Shown piece by piece: positions 38,541 to 50,689 of a DNA stretch of 64,000 nt. Every line of letters begins with the position of its first letter. Position 1 is the stretch's first letter. Origin of the DNA: Unio delphinus (Eukaryota > Mollusca > Bivalvia > Unionida > Unionidae); contig JAQISU010000097.1 of assembly GCA_029339505.1 (NCBI GenBank), positions 2,622,001 through 2,686,000 of the forward strand, written 5' to 3'. Both the position numbers and the translations under genes were made by a program. Below the pieces are notes generated by a model. It saw nothing but the letters and a program-made list of their open reading frames with translations. It made no database searches and was not told the origin of the DNA.

Positions 38541-38848
38541 GGACTGCTCCAGTGGCCTAGTGGTTAGAGCATCCACCACGGAAGCAGGAGGTCATGGGTT
38601 AGAGCCGAGTCATACCAAAAGACTTACAAAAGTGGTACTAACAGCTGCCTTGCTTGGTGTTCAACATTAAAGGTTAGTGTTAGGACTGGTCGACCTGGCA
38701 TCAGGATAATGTGACTTGTTGGGACATCATGCTACATGTCTGCGGCATCATGATGCCCCAGTGCTAGACATCACTATAACTGCCTCACTGTAGACATCGT
38801 AGCAATATGGCTGAAAAATTGTTAAAGCTACGTTAAAAATCCTAACAC
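38541..38848 (+). mobile_element. SINE family B, near full-length
   Basis: The best-kept plus-strand copy: A box cagtggcctagtggttagag, then catccaccacggaagcagga, core ggactggtcgacctggcatc, ggataatgtgacttg, and 3' end agctacgttaaaaatcctaa. About 308 bp. Confidence 0.8.
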
Positions 38849-38853
38849 ATTAA

Positions 38854-39430
38854 CCCCTGGAGGTTTTTGCTGTTTTATGAAATGTGAATAGGAAACATGT
38901 TTTGGTGGCTATTTCTGGATACATCTTAATACACTGACTTCCAAGCAATAATTCATTAGCCAAATGCCTAGATGTGTTAAAAACATTGTTTTTCATTTTT
39001 TATATTGCTCACACATGAGCAGAAGGGGAAAAGATGGAGTTTTTTTTGCTTAATGGTCTGCTGGAGACCACTTTTTAATAATAATGCCCACCTTACCCCA
39101 CTTTTTGCACAGGTTCACCTGTCTGTGTGCAGTTCAGATCGGTCTGCCTTAGATTGGAGGTCAAAAAGTCTAAAATCTGGACACAAAATCGGATTTTGAC
39201 CATAGGCGAATTTTGGGTGAAGAGAAAAAACCAGTCCATAAGTTGTTTTTTTCTGTCTGTATTTGTAGTGCAACTAAAATGTCCAGATTATATGATTATG
39301 TAGAGATAAATCTGTCCACCTTTTAATAATACCACCCAGTTTAGTGTATCATACATGACCTTGACGCTACAAAACTTGGCAGTAGGCTACTACCTCCTGC
39401 CGCGTAAACGTGGCGCCAGTGGTTAGAAAG
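38854..39430. mobile_element. Possible degenerate TTAA-flanked element
   Basis: TTAA sits at both ends (38850-38853 and 39431-39434). The left end reads CCCCTGGAGG; the right end, inverted, contains ctaaccactggcgccacg. The match between ends is partial, so this is a weak candidate for a decayed piggyBac-type element. No transposase motif was seen. Confidence 0.25.
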
Positions 39431-39944
39431 TTAACAAGTAAATTCAGTGAAATTTTGTTTCTGACAACCATTGTGAGGTAACACATTCAAAATCATCAAG
39501 TCTAAGACCTTTATGGCATCTGACATCAATGGTAACCAAGATTCGTGGACAAGTGCAGAAATGGGGTAAACAAAATATCAGTACTTTGATGGCAAAATAT
39601 TTGTTTATATCTGAAATTCTGTAAAACCAGACTGTTTTCTGTAACAAATGGTGACGTTGTTCTGTGGAATTATTAGACTTAGTTTTTCCTACATTTTTAG
39701 TAATGATATTTTATAAAGACTCAGCGTAACTTCTGTCAAATTTGCTTACATTCTGTTGTTCAAAAAATGTAAAAAAATTTTAGAACAGTTTATGATTAGA
39801 TTTTTATTAAAGTTGCTATATTTTAAGGTAGATTGGCATCATTTTTACAAATTTTAAATCCCTTTTCTCCTGAATAGTTTTTTATAAATATTTTCACATT
39901 ATTTTAAGCAATTTAAAGGTTATATTATTTGTGTGTGTGTGTCT

Positions 39945-40202
39945 GTTTTGGATTTTTAATGTAGCTTTAAAAACAAATTCAGTCATATCTGCAGTGTGAT
40001 ATTTGATAGTGTTGTCTTTAAGCACTGTTATGATTCATGGATTATGAAGCATCATGTTCCACCCAGTCACATTATCCTGACAAAAGGCCATCACCAGCTC
40101 TAACACTAATATCTTAATGCTGAGTGCCAAGCGAAGCAGCTGCAAGTACCTTTCTTTATCATATGATTCGGTTGAACCCGCAACCTCCTGAATCTGAGGT
40201 GT
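39945..40202 (-). mobile_element. SINE family B, inverted, diverged
   Basis: Starts with gatttttaatgtagctttaa (inverted 3' end), then catgttccacccagtcacat, tgctgagtgccaagcgaagc and a remnant of the B box ggttgaacccgcaacctcct. Confidence 0.7.
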
Positions 40203-41089
40203 CTATATTATTTGTAATAACGGTGACCATATTTGAAGGCAAGTCTATTTCACTGTAATAAATTAAAGACTTTCATTCCATGATATTTTCTGTCAAATTT
40301 AGTCTATGTCATTATAACAGATTTCAAATTCTTAGTCAATGCAGCAATAATGGTTGACAGAATGGCATCCATTTTAAATATTTGAAATGTTCTTTTATAC
40401 CAGAATGCTCCTAGTAAACTAATTATACAAACTGATCCAGCCCTGTTTGAGAAGTTATAAATAACAATTGTGATATGAGAAAAAAATGCAAAGGACCAAA
40501 AAGAACCAACGATAAATTATTCAGGTAAGTTAATTGGGTTAGGGGCCATCTGCCAAGATTTTAAAACATCAATGGCACAATGATACTGCTTGACTTGCTG
40601 ACACATTTCACTTCTGATTATGCCAGCACATCAAAACCACAGCATATCTTATGAACTGACCATGTCACCTAAACCCTCATATATTTTTGTAATTGTGACC
40701 ATAAATATGGCTAAACATTGGGTTATTTTTTTTGACTTTCATGAGGTTCAGTTTTACCCATAAATATGTATCCATTTATCACATACAAGAGGTTATCAAC
40801 ACTCATTAAAAGCAAATTAAAAGTGAACCAATTTTGAGGTCACTGCACTGAACACCCCTATTATATCAGTCTAATGTATATAGGATGTAACAAGTGTATG
40901 TAAGTTTTATTAATTAGGAATGACAGACTGCTAAACAGGATACATGTACATGGATAACCTCTTTGTACTAAAATTCTGCATTAAAGCCACATGTTTTTTC
41001 TCATTTTTTTCCCCAAGTATTTTTTTTTTTAAAAATCTGCATCAACAAAAATTATTTTTGTCCACACCTAGATGAAAACATTTGATCTG

Positions 41090-43145
41090 GAAAGTTATTG
41101 GTAAGATTGGTTATTGGTAAGTTATTGGTATTATAAGTTTTTGGTAAGGTGAGTTATTGGTAAGATAATTTATTGGTAAGACAAGTTACTGTTATTGGTA
41201 AGATGAGTTATTGGTAAGCTATTGGTAAGATGAGTTATTGGTAAGACGAGTTATTGGTAAGATAAGTTATTGGTATGATGAGTTATTGGTAAGATAAGTT
41301 ATTGGTAAGATGAGTTATTGGTAAGATAAGTTATTGGTAAGATCATTTATTGGTAAGATGAGTTATTGGTAAGTTATTGGTAAGATGAGATATTGGTAAG
41401 ATAATTTATTGGTAAAAAGAGTTATTGGTAAATTATTGGTAAGATGAGTTATTGGTAAGATAATTTATTGGTAAGATGAGTTATTGGTAAGTTATTGGTA
41501 AGATGAGTAATTGGTAAGACGAGTAATTGGTAAGACAAGTTATTGTTATTGGTAAGATGAGTTATTGGTAAGTTATTGGTAAGATGAGTTATTGGCAAGA
41601 TAAGTTATTGGTAAGACGAGTTATTGGTAAGATAATTTATTGGTAAGATGAGTTATTGGTAAGATGAATTATTGGTAAGTTATTGGTAAGATGAGTTATT
41701 GGAATGATAAGTTATTGGTAAGATGAATTATTGGTAAGTTATTGGTAAGATGAGTTATTGGTAAGATAATTTATTGGTAAGATGAGTTATTGGTAAGATA
41801 AGTTATTGTTTTTGGTAAGATAAGTTATTGGTAAGATAAGTTATTGTTATTGGTAAGATGAGTTATTGGTAAGACAAGTTATTGTTATTGGTAAGATAAG
41901 TTATTGGTAAGATGAGTTATTGGTAAGATAATTTATTGGTAAGATAATTTATTGGTAAGATGAGTTATTGGTAAGTTATTGGTAAGATGAGTTATTGGTA
42001 AGATGAGTTATTGGTAAGTTATTGGTAAGATGAGTTATTGGTATGATAAGTTATTGGTAAGATGAGTTATTGGTAAGATAAGTTATTGGTAAGATAAGTT
42101 ATTGTTATTGGTAAGATGAGTTATTGGTAAGATGAGTTATTGGTAAGATGAGTTATTGGTAAGTTATTGGTAAGATGAGTTATTGGTAAGATAAGTTATT
42201 GGTAAGATGAGTTATTGGTAAGATAAGTTATTGGTAAGATAAGTTATTGGTAAGATAAGTTATTGGTAAGTTATTGGTAAGATGAGTTATTGTAAGATGA
42301 GTTATTGGTAAGATAAGTTATTGGTAAGATGAGTTATTGGTAAGATAAGTTATTGATAAGATAAGTTATTGGTAAGATAAGTTATTGGTAAGATGAGTTA
42401 TTGGTAAGATAAGTTATTGGTAAGATAAGTTATTGGTAAGATAAGTTATTGGTAAGTTATTGGTAAGATGAGTTATTGTAAGATAAGGTAAGATGAGTTA
42501 TTGGTAAGATAAGGTAAGATGAGTTATTGGTAAGATAAGGTAAGATGAGTTATTGGTAAGATAAGGTAAGATGAGTTATTGGTAGATAAGGTAAGATGAG
42601 TTATTGGTAAGATAAGGTAAGATGAGTTATTGGTAAGATGAGTTATTGGTAAGATAAGGTAAGATGAGTTATTGGTAAGATAAGGTAAGATGAGTTATTG
42701 GTAAGATAAGGTAAGATGAGTTATTGGTAAGATAAGGTAAGATGAGTTATTGGTAAGATGAGTTATTGGTAAGATAAGGTAAGATGAGTTATTGGTAAGA
42801 TAAGGTAAGATGAGTTATTGGTAAGATAAGGTAAGATGAGTTATTGGTAAGATAAGGTAAGATGAGTTATTGGTAAGATGAGTTATTGGTAAGATAAGGT
42901 AAGATGAGTTATTAGTAAGATAAGGTAAGATGAGTTATTGGTAAGATAAGGTAAGATGAGTTATTGGTAAGATAAGGTAAGATGAGTTATTGGTAAGATA
43001 AGGTAAGATGAGTTATTGGTAAGATGAGTTATTGGTAAGATAAGGTAAGATGAGTTATTGGTAAGATAAGGTAAGATGAGTTATTGGTAAGATAAGTTAT
43101 TGGTAAGATAAGGTAAGATGAGTTATTGGTAAGTTATTGGTAACA
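41090..43145. repeat. Large short-unit array with GGTAAG motif (2.05 kb)
   Basis: Mixed units gatgagttattggtaa and gataagttattggtaa (16 bp), gttattggtaa (11 bp) and gataaggtaa (10 bp). In the right half they settle into a regular 26-bp composite, gataaggtaa plus gatgagttattggtaa. On the plus strand almost every unit carries GGTAAG. Confidence 0.97.
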
Positions 43146-43178
43146 TGAGTAAAAGTTATAGTATGTATTTGTGCGTAT

Positions 43179-43235
43179 TGGATTTTCAACATAACTCTAA
43201 AACAAATTCAGTTATAAATTACAGACTGGGTATTG
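43179..43235 (-). mobile_element. SINE family B, 3' end fragment
   Basis: A short match to the inverted 3' end (ggattttcaacataactcta, aaacaaattcagtta) at the edge of the large 16-bp array. Confidence 0.4.
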
Positions 43236-44485
43236 TTGGGGTGAGATCTAGTATGACCCATAACACCAACACATTAGCCTGACCACTAGGTGACCACCCT
43301 TTAAATGCACTCATCTAACTATCATCTATGATCATTCAACTTACATAGCATAGGTAACACCTGCCAAGAGTCACTGATCACAATACATAATGTGAAGGAT
43401 TCAAGGTTCTTGACTTAATAAGCATAATAACTTCACAGGTCAGAAGGACTTTCTTTGTAGGTAAGAATGTGTATTGCTAAGTAAGAATGTGTATTGGTGG
43501 GAAAATGTTGGGGCCTTTTAACTATTAAATAGATAACCATTAACGGTTCAATTATTTGTAGTAATTTAACACACTTTGACAATGTAACCATCCCACTGCC
43601 ACCAACACATTAGTATATTTAGTAAGTTGAAGAAATAAATCAACAAACTGAAAATGTAATTAAACTTCGTCTCTCCTAGATTTGTCTTGAAAAAGGTTTA
43701 ATCTTGATTTCAAGCCTTTGAACATATCTGCCTCTGATACCCTATGGTGTTCTGTTATGTAATGTAATCTGCTGTTCAAAGACAAAATGGTTCCATGATT
43801 GTAAAAACAGAAATATCTCTGATACATCAAATGTGACAGGATGGAACCTTGCCTCCTGAACACTAAAGTATATATAGTCACTGATAATTTTGGTACATTA
43901 TTCTCATGTAACTGAATTGAGGAAACTCTTAGGATTTTCAAGGAACAAATACCAGTAGTTTGGACAGCATACAGTTTTTTTTGGCATTATTGGAACCGAT
44001 AATTATGGATTAAACAGTGCACAGTTATACGGCTTTTGGGGCTTTTTCTCAAGTGAGCTACATTAAAAAATTTAACATAAAGTACCGTAAGTATGTGGAG
44101 CATAACATATGAATCACAATGCCCTATTCTTGTGATGAGGCTGTAGTGCACATCACAAATTTGGACCATTCTAGATAGGATTGTATAGGATAGGATAGTA
44201 TAAACACAGCATGCAAAATCTCTTATGGTCATCTGCTAAATGCCAAAGCTTAGTGTGAAATGTAAGTCACAGTGACATTTTGTTTCAGGGATAAGATACT
44301 ATCAGAGATAAACACCATGATTGAATTCAATGCTTCTGGCATAAGCAGAGCTTGAGAAGTAAACTTAAATCTAACAGAATTCAGTGATGTGTGGAATATG
44401 GGTCACAGTGATCTCTGATTGAGAATAGGGTGAAATACTCATTAAGATGCATTCATGATAACAGGTAAAACAGTTTGTTTGTTTG

Positions 44486-44806
44486 ATTGATTAGGATTTT
44501 TAACATAGCTTTAACAATTTTTCAGTCATATCACTACAATGTCTGCAGTTAAGCAGTTTATAGTGATGTCTAGCACTGGGGCATCATGCCACAGACATGT
44601 AGCATGATGTCTCACCCAGTCACATTATCCTGACACCAGGCTGACCACTAACAGTAACCTCTTAATGCTGAGCGCCAAGCAAGGCACCTGTTTAAGTACT
44701 GTACCATTTTTTTGCAAGTTTTTGGTTTGACATGGCCGAGGATCTAATCCAAGACCTCCTGCTCCTGCGGTGGATGCTCAAACCACTAGATCACTAGAGT
44801 GGTTAA
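44486..44806 (-). mobile_element. SINE family B, inverted, near full-length
   Basis: Contains ttaggatttttaacatagct, gcatcatgccacagacatgt, cccagtcacattatcctgac and the inverted tRNA-like head (gatctaatccaagacctcct, gcggtggatgctcaaaccac). Confidence 0.8.
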
Positions 44807-44889
44807 AACAGTATGTATATTGGTAACCAAATAAAAATGTGGTCATGACATATATGCAAAATGTTTAAAAACATCAACCAATCATCCCC

Positions 44890-45490
44890 ATCCCAGATGT
44901 TTCCAGAAACTTCTGCATGGAGTTCAGTAGCTTCCAGTATGTTCCGCATGGAGCCAAGAAGCTCCAGAATGCTCTGCATGGAGTACAGAAGCTCCAGAAT
45001 GCTCTGCATAGAGTACAGAAGCTCCAGAATGCTCTGCATGGAGTACAGAAGCTTCCAGTATGTTCTGCATGGAGTACAGAAACTTCCATTATGTTTTGCA
45101 TGGAGTACAGAAGCTCCATAATGCTACAGATGGAACCCAGAAAGCTTACAGAATATTATGCATTGAACCCAAAAAGCTTCCAGAATGCTATGCACGGAAC
45201 CTAGAAAGATTCCAAAATACTATGCATGGAACCCAGAAAGCTTCCAGAAAGATATGCATGAAGCCCAGAAAGCTTCCAGAATGCTATGCATGGAACCTAG
45301 AAAGATTCCAGAATGCTATGCATAGAACCCAGAATGCTTCCAGAAAGATATGCATTGAACCCAAAAAGCTTCCAGAAGACTATGCATGGAGCCCAGAAAG
45401 CTTCAAGAAAACTATGCATGAAGCCAAGAAAGCTTCCAGAAAGCTATGCATGGAGACCAGAAAGCTTTCAGAAAGCTATGCAGGGATAGA
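44890..45490. repeat. Minisatellite, period about 30-32 bp, two subfamilies
   Basis: The left part has units tgcatggagtacagaagctc plus cagaatgctc; the right part has atgcatggaacccagaaagc plus ttccagaaagct. The subfamilies share a common ancestor unit. Confidence 0.93.
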
Positions 45491-47462
45491 TCACAGCAGT
45501 TTCCAAACTGCATGATCCTGGCTACTACATATTTTCATAAATTTTATTACAAAATAAATCTAATTAGAAATGTGTTCATGGTACACAGATTCCCCACCAT
45601 GAGTAAAATGAACACAACCCTTGATCAAGATGCCTTGGTCAACAAACATATGGATAGAAAAAAATTGCACTTTCTGCCCCTAAAACGTTTGTTGAAGGGG
45701 GTACAACTATTTCACAAGGGATAACAATTATAAGTGATTTCATGGCAGTTGTACAGTTCTGTGACAGTACACAAGTTTAAAAATCTGTAAACATCCACTC
45801 ACCCAACATGGTAAGTATTTAAACTTTTATGTCTTACCTTTAATAAACTCAAACAAAAACAAGTTATTATGAAAATACAAAAGACGATAATGACCTAAAT
45901 TTGATCATGTGATAAATTTTCATTTTACAGAACTTATACTGTGGTTTTTCCAGCTATTATAAGTAAGCAAACTATGACCAGTCTGCTCATCTCTTTGGTA
46001 AGCATTTACTTGTATTGATGAAAGTGAAGCACCTGAATGAACTAGATCAAAACAAAATGAAACAAACTTATGCTGTAAAGTAAGGAAATTCAGTTAACAA
46101 AGAAAGCAACATTCTTGATAGAACGGCTTTTTTATTACTAACAAAAGTTGTCAGCACTGAATCAGCACTCACTTAATCCATCAGATGTTTGAAAAATTCA
46201 AGTAACTGATAGAAATTTGAATAAAACCTTTCGAATGGGCTGAGTGCAGTTTCATCGCCTACAGTAGTACTAAATTCTTTCTAACATTATACCAGAACCA
46301 TGAAGTACTGTAAAGGGGGAACTCACCAGTTATTATGTACTTTTGAGAAAGATACATATGTAAGGTGCAGTTGTTTACATTTAAAACATGCACAGTGGAG
46401 ATAATGTTGGCATACTTCTATGCTACTTTTAATATAGTGTGGCAGACATTTCTTTAGATACTGTACTTCTGGAAATTGTACATGATCTAAGGACAAAGCT
46501 AACTAAAATGACAGCTCCCTTGTGTTAAAACAAAATCAGCCTGAATTAGTCTGAAGTATCCATAGCAGCTATTAAAAACAAGGACCAGACCAGATAATAC
46601 CAACTTCTGAACATGCAATGAATGATTTACCAAAATACATAAAACATATTTTAAAAAGAGTTATTGCTCTTTTTCATTCAATTTACCTCTGAAGTTCAGG
46701 GCGTGAAAATGACCAAGTAGAGCTAGCACTTTTTTGAAAGATACACATCTGGATTAAGGCTAGGCTTTATACTCTATTAACCAGTATTACACCCATCAAT
46801 CATACACCAAAATAAAGGGAATTAAAATTTCTTTGAACAATACCTAAGATATACAAGGTCTTTTTCAAATGGCCAGTATAACCAATTAATAAAATGTGGG
46901 AAATTCTTTTTCTTTAAAATTCTAAACCTATGCTAAATACGAGACTGTAGAGTGCCACCAAAATGCCGAGCTACAACAGTTCTGATATTGCTATGATAGC
47001 AGTGGTAACATGCACAACAAATGCCTGTGTGGTCCCACAATAGATCTCTAGTTCTGGTACAATGGTAACACGCCTACAAAGCACCTCTGCTGAGGTGGTA
47101 AAATAGTTGCTTAATTAAAACAAGTTTCATCTAGATTCTTTGCTCTGCCAGCAACAATACAATACATGCTTTAAGTTTCACGAACAAATGTAAAATAAAT
47201 AAAGTTTAAATCATAAAACCAGGAAAATAGGTCACTTCAATCCACTTTTGGATTCCAATGTATCTCTTTCCCAAGATGCACCAACAAAGTTTCGTCTCAG
47301 ATGGTACATCCTGGATAGTGATGATGGATTGACAGACAGACAGACAAACAGATGCAATGAACATTGTGTATTGTCCTTGACTCAAAACTAAGATGCACAA
47401 TAGTATGCTCTATATATTTCACCAGAAAGACGCAAATATCAACTCAAGTAGCGACTACAAAC

Positions 47463-47630
47463 CTTAGTGTTCCTACAACGATCTTGTGAAGAATCTGGAG
47501 GGTACACAATGAAATGCCTCAATGTAAATCCATAACCTAAATAATCATCCCGTTTTATGTTCACTTTCCGCAATCCGGAAGTACCTGTTGATCTCTGGCC
47601 TGATCCTTGACCTTGATAGCCACGATCAAG
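47463..47630 (-). CDS. ARHGAP21/23-like RhoGAP, coding exon 2 (first part of PDZ domain)
   Basis: An exon of 168 nt (56 codons, phase 0 in and out), bounded by acceptor ttctttccag and donor GTTTGT. It encodes residues 18-73. After a glycine-rich linker comes the start of a PDZ domain: RKVNIKRDD, then the carboxylate-binding loop YGFTL in the string GYGFTLRHFIVYPPDSS. The string GFTLRHFIVYPP is the hallmark of the ARHGAP21/ARHGAP23 PDZ domain as I know it, and is the strongest family evidence in the window. PDZ domains bind C-terminal peptides. In the family this protein acts as a GAP for Cdc42/Rho GTPases at the Golgi and cell-cell junctions, which is family knowledge rather than something visible here. 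The domain continues in the next two exons after a 37-kb intron. Confidence 0.93.
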
Positions 47631-47931
47631 CTGGAAAGAAAAAAAGAATGATAAAATAATTTAGAGTCAATATTTCTAAAAATGGCTTAGGTTTTATTAT
47701 AATTTATTTTAAAAGTGAAAAGTACATTATTTCACTTAATATCCACACAGCTATTTTTTTCTTCTATTTTTACTTATGATTTTGAGAAAGAGATGATTAT
47801 TTGGGATTATTTTCTGCAGTAGTTAAAATTAGGAACACGTTTACTTGTTAGCAGTAGTATACCCAAGGAAATCGTTTACTTGTTAGCAGTAGTATACCCA
47901 AGGAAAATGTTTAAAAATCTACCACAGGAAA

Positions 47932-48125
47932 AGGGGCCCCGAGTGGCCGAGTGGTTTAAAGCGCTCTCCATTATGGATCACTGCCATAACACCTCTGAGT
48001 GGGTTCGAGTCTCAGATTCGACCAATGTGGGTATGTGAGAAAGCATGCCAGTAGCTTCTTGTGGGTTGGTGGTTCTTTCCAGGGGTTTTCCCGGGTTCTT
48101 CCTCCACCAATAAAACCTGCTGGCT
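47932..48125 (+). mobile_element. SINE family A (tRNA-derived), copy with intact head
   Basis: The head reads gccccgagtggccgagtgg, matching an RNA polymerase III A box of tRNA-Leu/Ser type, followed by B-box-like gggttcgagtc about 60 nt later. The body has the family phrases gtgagaaagc.tgccagtagc and ttcttcctccaccaataa. The usual tail with tagcctat.atgtgctgaaaa and poly(CAA) is missing, so it is 3' truncated. Not a functional tRNA gene: no cloverleaf closure was found. Confidence 0.8.
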
Positions 48126-48527
48126 CGTATTTACCTGTCAGCACTAGCCAAACATTGGAAAATGTACAATTTTCAGCAGTAGTCTACCTTAGGCAAATGT
48201 TTACTAGTCCACCACAGAATGATGAAACATACATGTACATGTAGGTCACAACAAGTTTCTTTTGTTATAACGGTGTCATAGTAACAGAGTTGTGTAGCAA
48301 CATCAATTTCATAATTCTAGCAGTAACAGTGCCTGAGAAATGAACATTAAAAATACAAACTGTAATCAATATCAGATAATAATAATTACCTACTTTTGCA
48401 ATAAGGGATTAATGTCATCCAAATTGCCCACACACAAAGTTGAGTATGTATTGAGCATATAAGAAATCATGGACATGAGCTAAATCCATAATGTTCACAT
48501 AAGCTGTGTAAAATTTACAGTTTAGTC

Positions 48528-48529
<2 letters not shown>

Positions 48530-48567
<38 letters not shown>
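48530..48567. repeat. (TG)n(TATG)n microsatellite, left part
   Basis: About 28 bp of TG then three TATG units; more TATG units follow the SINE at 48757-48776. Confidence 0.95.
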
Positions 48568-48577
<10 letters not shown>

Positions 48578-48756
48578 TCGAGTCTAAGATTCGGCAAATG
48601 TAGTCATGTGAGAAAGCTTGCCAGTAGCTTCTTGTGGGTCAGTGGTTCTTTCCGGGGCATGTCCAGGTTCTTCCTCCACCAATAATACTGGCTGCCATGT
48701 ATAGCCTATATTGTGCTGAAAAATGGTGTTAAACCATAAAAAACATTAAAAAAACA
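48568..48756 (+). mobile_element. SINE family A, 5'-truncated, inside a TATG microsatellite
   Basis: Starts at the B-box end (ttcgagtctaagattcgg) and runs to the tail (tagcctatattgtgctgaaa) and an A-rich end. Directly before it lies (TG)n(TATG)n, and directly after it more TATG units, so it sits inside one microsatellite tract. Confidence 0.72.
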
Positions 48757-49034
48757 TGTATGTATGTATGTATATATATAAAACCAGTGCAAAAGGAAAC
48801 ACATTTTTATATACTCCTATCATAAGTCATGTAGATATTTATATCTTCAAGAGTTCCATCTGTTGTAAGTAATTTAGAGGAAACTTAATTCTTGCAAGTA
48901 AAAATTGGTTTCGGGTTGAGTTAATACAGCTTAAAACTGACCCTTGACGACATAGGTCACTCACTGATTACATGTACACTGTTGATGAAGTAAGCAATAC
49001 GACTGGACATGTGACATGCTGGATTCACTTGGTT

Positions 49035-49360
49035 CTCGAAATTCCAGACATCAATAAGGAATCATGAAATTCATTAAAAATTCCACAAAGAACCTGGAAC
49101 TCATGAAATTCAAATCAAATTCCATAAATCACCAGAAATTCATGAACTTCTTTACAAGCATCACCAAAAATCCATGAAATTCATTTAAAATTCCAGAATT
49201 CATTACAAACAACACCTATAATCCATGAAATTTATTATAATTCCAAAAATAACCAAGAATCCATGAAATTCATTACAAACATCACTGAAAAATCCATGAA
49301 ATTCATTACAAATTGCAGAAATCACCAGCAATCCATGAAATTCATTATAAATTCCTACAC
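49035..49360. repeat. Degenerate repeat, period about 36 bp
   Basis: About eight units around atccatgaaattcattacaa and aattccagaaatcacc. Confidence 0.85.
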
Positions 49361-50224
49361 ATGTCCAATGCCTCAGTAATTATAAGAGTATCATCAGCAG
49401 CCTTTATAATATTGTTTTAAAATATCACTTCTGGAGTTGAAATATCGTCACTTTAGTCATACGTTTTTGTATGGAAATCTTTCTCCTTAGAATGATCGTA
49501 ACTCTGGGACAACTAAATCTAAAAATACCTGAACTACTGTTATCTTACAGGTATCTTGTCACTTAACCAGTTAACATACAATGAAGAAACAGAAACTCAC
49601 TGAGAGATAATGTTACACTGCTTTGAAGATTTTCCAAAAACCACTGATCACTAAAGAGTTGACTGTTTTGAAGTGACAATAGAGCAATCTGTAAGTTATT
49701 CTACCACAGGGGAGGTACGTGAAGTGCTTTCTTCCCTGCAGCAAGTCTGGCCTTTATTCATACCGGTCACATTAGACATGAAATAAATAGGTACTGCCCG
49801 AATAGTGTAAAGGTAAATAGCCTGAAAATGAATAAAGTGTCCACAAAAGTCTCCTACAAGATACATTACATGTCTACCCAATGCTTAACAGTCCTTAGAC
49901 TACACATGAATTGACAGAACATGGTTAATTTGGGCTATGACCTCTGACCCCATAAAATGTAGGCGTCTTTATACCTATCATGCATGCAACCCACAAAGTT
50001 GGCCAAGAACATAATTCAGGAACAAATTCTGAAAAACCCTTTTTTTAAACCATGACCCTGAGTTCTGATTTTTTGATCCCACAATCATTAGGCATCTTCC
50101 AATATCAAGCCCTCCATACATTTTCAAGGTCAAGTACAATTCTTTTCAATTATCACCCTTTGAATAGAGTCCACTTGGAGCAACACTACTGCATCTGCCA
50201 TTACATTACTGTGGAGTGCTGTAT

Positions 50225-50472
50225 ACAAACTGAAACTTATACTACAAAGTCTGAAGCAAGAGAAACTTATACTGCAAAGTCCGAAGCAAGAGAAACTTAT
50301 ACTTCAAAGTCCGAAGCAAGAGAAACTTATACTTCAAAGTCCGAAGCAAGAGAAACTTATACTGCAAAGTCCGAAGCAAGAGAAACTTATATTGCAAAGT
50401 CTGAAGCAAGAGAAACTTATACTGCAAAGTCTGAAGCAAGAGAAACTTATACTGCAAAGTCTGAAGCAAGAT
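50225..50472. repeat. Minisatellite, period 30 bp
   Basis: Eight units of agaaacttatactgcaaagt plus ccgaagcaag. The period keeps frames open, producing ORFs on both strands. Confidence 0.95.
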
Positions 50473-50689
50473 GTTTAATGCGCAATGTATTTTGTAACAT
50501 AAATGAATGGACTGATGACATGAGAGTGGCATAATATCATGTATGGCGCCATTTACAACTATTTAATCTCGTCGAAAGCAAAAGACAGAAAATAAATGAA
50601 GAACTTTCAAAGATTGCAAAGTTATATCAACTTCTAGCGATGAAATATGGATACAGTTCTGTAAAATACATCCAACTTGGAGAATAAAC

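Larger units (their letters stand above)
10234..47462 (-). other. Coding intron 2 of the RhoGAP gene (37 kb)
   Basis: This very long intron splits the PDZ domain between its first and second exon. It contains the candidate alternative first exon, a Tigger-like element, most of the SINEs and over twenty tandem arrays. Stretches in which I see nothing identifiable include 11291-12484, 13309-14663, 15538-15939, 16151-17317, 17389-17940, 18891-19563, 20994-21334, 21571-22119, 22581-23359, 24001-25439, 26961-27314, 27646-28435, 29741-30847, 31109-31914, 32561-33569, 35821-36955, 37181-38440, 40203-41089, 43266-44485 and 45491-47462. Short open frames in these stretches lack homology, splice or codon evidence. 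Confidence 0.6.

Noticed and set aside
43660..43941. 93-codon minus-strand frame, faintly reminiscent of reverse-transcriptase tails
   Set aside because: No catalytic or conserved motif could be confirmed, so not called.
47932..48010. tRNA gene
   Set aside because: A- and B-box-like strings are present but the cloverleaf does not close and the sequence continues into the SINE body.
50225..50472. CRISPR-like array (30-bp regular repeats)
   Set aside because: Whole units repeat with no unique spacers, and the context is an animal intron.
50052..50534. 160-codon frame with TYTAKSEARE repeats
   Set aside because: Most of it is the 30-bp minisatellite, open on both strands; the flanks show no family resemblance.
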